The notes beneath the pieces were generated by a model, which was given only the letters and a program-made list of their open reading frames with translations, made no database searches and was not told the DNA's origin. Positions 5,510 to 6,715 of a stretch of DNA of 6,715 nucleotides are shown piece after piece. The stretch lies in NCBI GenBank assembly GCA_026196445.1, contig JAPHTE010000259.1, positions 1 to 6,715 on the forward strand. Direction: 5' to 3'. How positions within the stretch are numbered: position 1 is the stretch's first letter; the number at the start of each line of letters is the position of its first letter. Source of the stretch: Lysobacterales bacterium. GTDB lineage: Bacteria > Pseudomonadota > Gammaproteobacteria > Xanthomonadales > SZUA-36. The position numbers and the translations under genes were made by a program.

Positions 5510-5971
5510 TTAACTCCCGTCCTGACCCTCGATAGCGTCCAACGGGTCTGACATCAGACCCACTTTTGAAACACCGGCTTTTTGCAACAACACCATGGCG
5601 CCGTAAATATGCCCGTAACCCACCGCCTGGTCACCGCCGACGAGCACCTGGATTTCGGGGTTGCGGCGTACGATGGCGGAGACCGTCGTGACCAGGGTTT
5701 CCGGGTCGATCAGCCCGCTGTTGACGCCGTCAACTTCACCACCGGCGTTCAGGTACAGGTCACCGTTCTTCAGCACGGTCACTACCATCGGCTCTTCGTT
5801 CTGCTGGCTGTCCAGCGGTTCTGCGTCGGCCTTGGGCAGGTCGACCTCGACACCGAGGTTCAGCAACGGTGCCGTGATCATGAAAATGACCAGCAGCACC
5901 AACATCACGTCGATGTACGGGACCACGTTGATCTCGGACATCGGCCTGCGTTTGTTTCGCTTGGGCTGCAT
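5510..5971 (-). CDS. tolR: TolR, ExbD-family stator subunit
   Basis: Single-pass inner-membrane protein with a periplasmic domain, partner of TolQ in the proton-driven motor. It has 153 aa, slightly longer than E. coli TolR. A basic cytoplasmic N-terminus (QPKRNKRRP) is followed by SEINVVPYIDVMLVLLVIFM and one transmembrane helix (about 17-38). D21 sits where E. coli TolR has the essential proton-carrying Asp23. The periplasmic domain (about 60-142) carries the ExbD/TolR pattern, including an IQVLVGGDQAVGYGHIYGAM stretch (107-126). The gene starts 14 bp after tolQ stops, and tolA begins 7 bp after its end. The Shine-Dalgarno sequence before its ATG is weak, so translation may depend on ribosomes arriving from tolQ (inference). 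A second in-frame ATG (codon 11) would remove the basic tail and is less likely. Confidence 0.96.
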   Translation of the reverse strand: MQPKRNKRRPMSEINVVPYIDVMLVLLVIFMITAPLLNLGVEVDLPKADAEPLDSQQNEEPMVVTVLKNGDLYLNAGGEVDGVNSGLIDPETLVTTVSAIVRRNPEIQVLVGGDQAVGYGHIYGAMVLLQKAGVSKVGLMSDPLDAIEGQDGS

Positions 5972-5985
5972 ACTTTTACCGTTGC

Positions 5986-6669
5986 CTATTCATTAACCAG
6001 CGCATGTGCCTGGCGTTGCAGGATGCTGGAAAACTCCTCGGTGAAATTCTCGTAGCGTGTTTCGAGACGTTCCACCTGGTTGGAGTAGCGGTTGTAGGCG
6101 ATCACCGCCGGGATGGCCGCGAACAGGCCCATCGCGGTTGCGATCAGGGCTTCTGAAATGCCGGGCGCGACCATTGCGATGGTGGCCTGGTTGACGTTTG
6201 CCAACTGGTGAAACGAGGTCATGATGCCCCACACGGTCCCAAACAGGCCGATGTAAGGGCTGGTCGAACCAACCGTCGCCAGGTAGCTGAGGTGGTGTTC
6301 CAGACGGTCGGTTTCCCTGACCAGTGCGATACGCATGCCACGCTGGGCCGCCTCGACCAGGACGCCGGGTGTCATGCGTCCCTGCTCGCGCATGCGGGTA
6401 AACTCCTTGAAACCCGACTCAAAAATCCGTTCCAGACCACCCCCGCTGTTATTGCGGCTGACCGTCTCGTACAACTTGGTCAGGTCGGTACCCGACCAGA
6501 ACTGCTCCTCGAAAGCGTTGGCGCCCTTCTCGGCCGCCGCCAGCATCTGGCGTTTGCGGAAGATCATCATCCAGGATGTCACCGATGCCGCCAGCAGGAT
6601 CAGCATCACCATTTTTACCATCCAGCTGGCGCTGAGTATCAACTGCCAGACGTGTAAGTCACTTTGCAT
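5986..6669 (-). CDS. tolQ: TolQ, proton-channel subunit of the Tol-Pal motor
   Basis: Inner-membrane protein of the MotA/TolQ/ExbB family. With TolR it forms the proton-driven stator that energises TolA for outer-membrane invagination at division. The 227 aa length is normal for the family. Hydrophobic segments lie at about 17-37, 129-153 and 166-193, with the large cytoplasmic domain between the first two. GLFGTVWGIM (141-150) and ISEALIATAMGLFAAIPAV (171-189) are family signatures; T145 and T178 match in position the channel-lining threonines of E. coli TolQ. I chose the ATG at 6667-6669, which has GGA 8 nt upstream and an N-terminus aligned with other TolQ proteins; an in-frame TTG two codons earlier is possible. 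It is the first Tol gene here. The usual upstream neighbour, ybgC, is not recognisable in the 46 bp left before the window edge. Confidence 0.97.
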   Translation of the reverse strand: MQSDLHVWQLILSASWMVKMVMLILLAASVTSWMMIFRKRQMLAAAEKGANAFEEQFWSGTDLTKLYETVSRNNSGGGLERIFESGFKEFTRMREQGRMTPGVLVEAAQRGMRIALVRETDRLEHHLSYLATVGSTSPYIGLFGTVWGIMTSFHQLANVNQATIAMVAPGISEALIATAMGLFAAIPAVIAYNRYSNQVERLETRYENFTEEFSSILQRQAHALVNE

Positions 6670-6715
6670 TATCAAGTTCCATTTTTACTTATGTTTAAAG
6701 CGAGGCCCTTATCCA

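Noticed and set aside
5026..5551. Long plus-strand frames opposite tolA (153 and 135 codons)
   Set aside because: They are by-products of the repetitive Glu/Arg/Gln codons of the TolA coiled coil, giving Leu/Phe- or Ser/Arg-rich antisense translations.
5582..6657. Long plus-strand frames opposite tolR and tolQ
   Set aside because: The antisense strand of GC-rich coding DNA stays open; the products are His/Gln/Arg-rich with no motif, while tolQ and tolR are certain.
6670..6715. 3' end of ybgC before tolQ
   Set aside because: All three minus-strand frames stop within this stretch, and none of the short tails resembles a known YbgC C-terminus strongly enough to call.

Overview
The window holds the tol-pal gene cluster of a gammaproteobacterium, followed by two genes for making the 7-deazaguanine precursor preQ0. 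All eight confident genes lie on the minus strand, so the cluster reads from right to left: tolQ, tolR, tolA, tolB, pal, cpoB (ybgF), queE, queC. This order, with queE and queC straight after cpoB, is familiar from pseudomonads and other non-enteric Gammaproteobacteria. The proteins are typical of the class, and a REP-like palindrome of the kind common in Pseudomonas and relatives supports the placement. I cannot name the genus.

Right part (2762-6669): the inner-membrane motor proteins TolQ, TolR and TolA, the periplasmic beta-propeller TolB and the outer-membrane lipoprotein Pal. TolQ-TolR use the proton gradient to energise TolA, which reaches across the periplasm to TolB and Pal. CpoB (1914-2759) is the periplasmic TPR protein that links this machine to peptidoglycan synthesis at division. 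Spacing is tight (7-14 bp gaps, an 8-11 bp tolA/tolB overlap and a 2 bp pal/cpoB gap), which indicates a co-transcribed unit. The one larger gap is 55 bp between tolB and pal. It contains a good sigma70-type promoter candidate and a 17-nt perfect palindrome, so pal-cpoB may also be transcribed separately.

Middle (1759-1913): a 155 bp gap between cpoB and queE is packed with two repeat-like palindromic elements: a branched multi-hairpin element and a REP-like hairpin.

Left part: queE and queC (403-1758) are 3 bp apart and encode consecutive steps, CPH4 to CDG and CDG to preQ0. The last 402 bp is AT-rich towards the edge and has no recognisable gene. It does contain a minus-strand promoter-like sequence (71-99), a bulged hairpin (39-64) and a possible start codon at 33-35, so a separate gene may begin at the left edge and run out of the window.

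I see no undescribed multi-gene system. The items worth a second look are small-scale: the repeat cluster, the pal promoter/palindrome, an in-frame repeat in the TolA coiled coil exactly five heptads apart, and the left-edge promoter.
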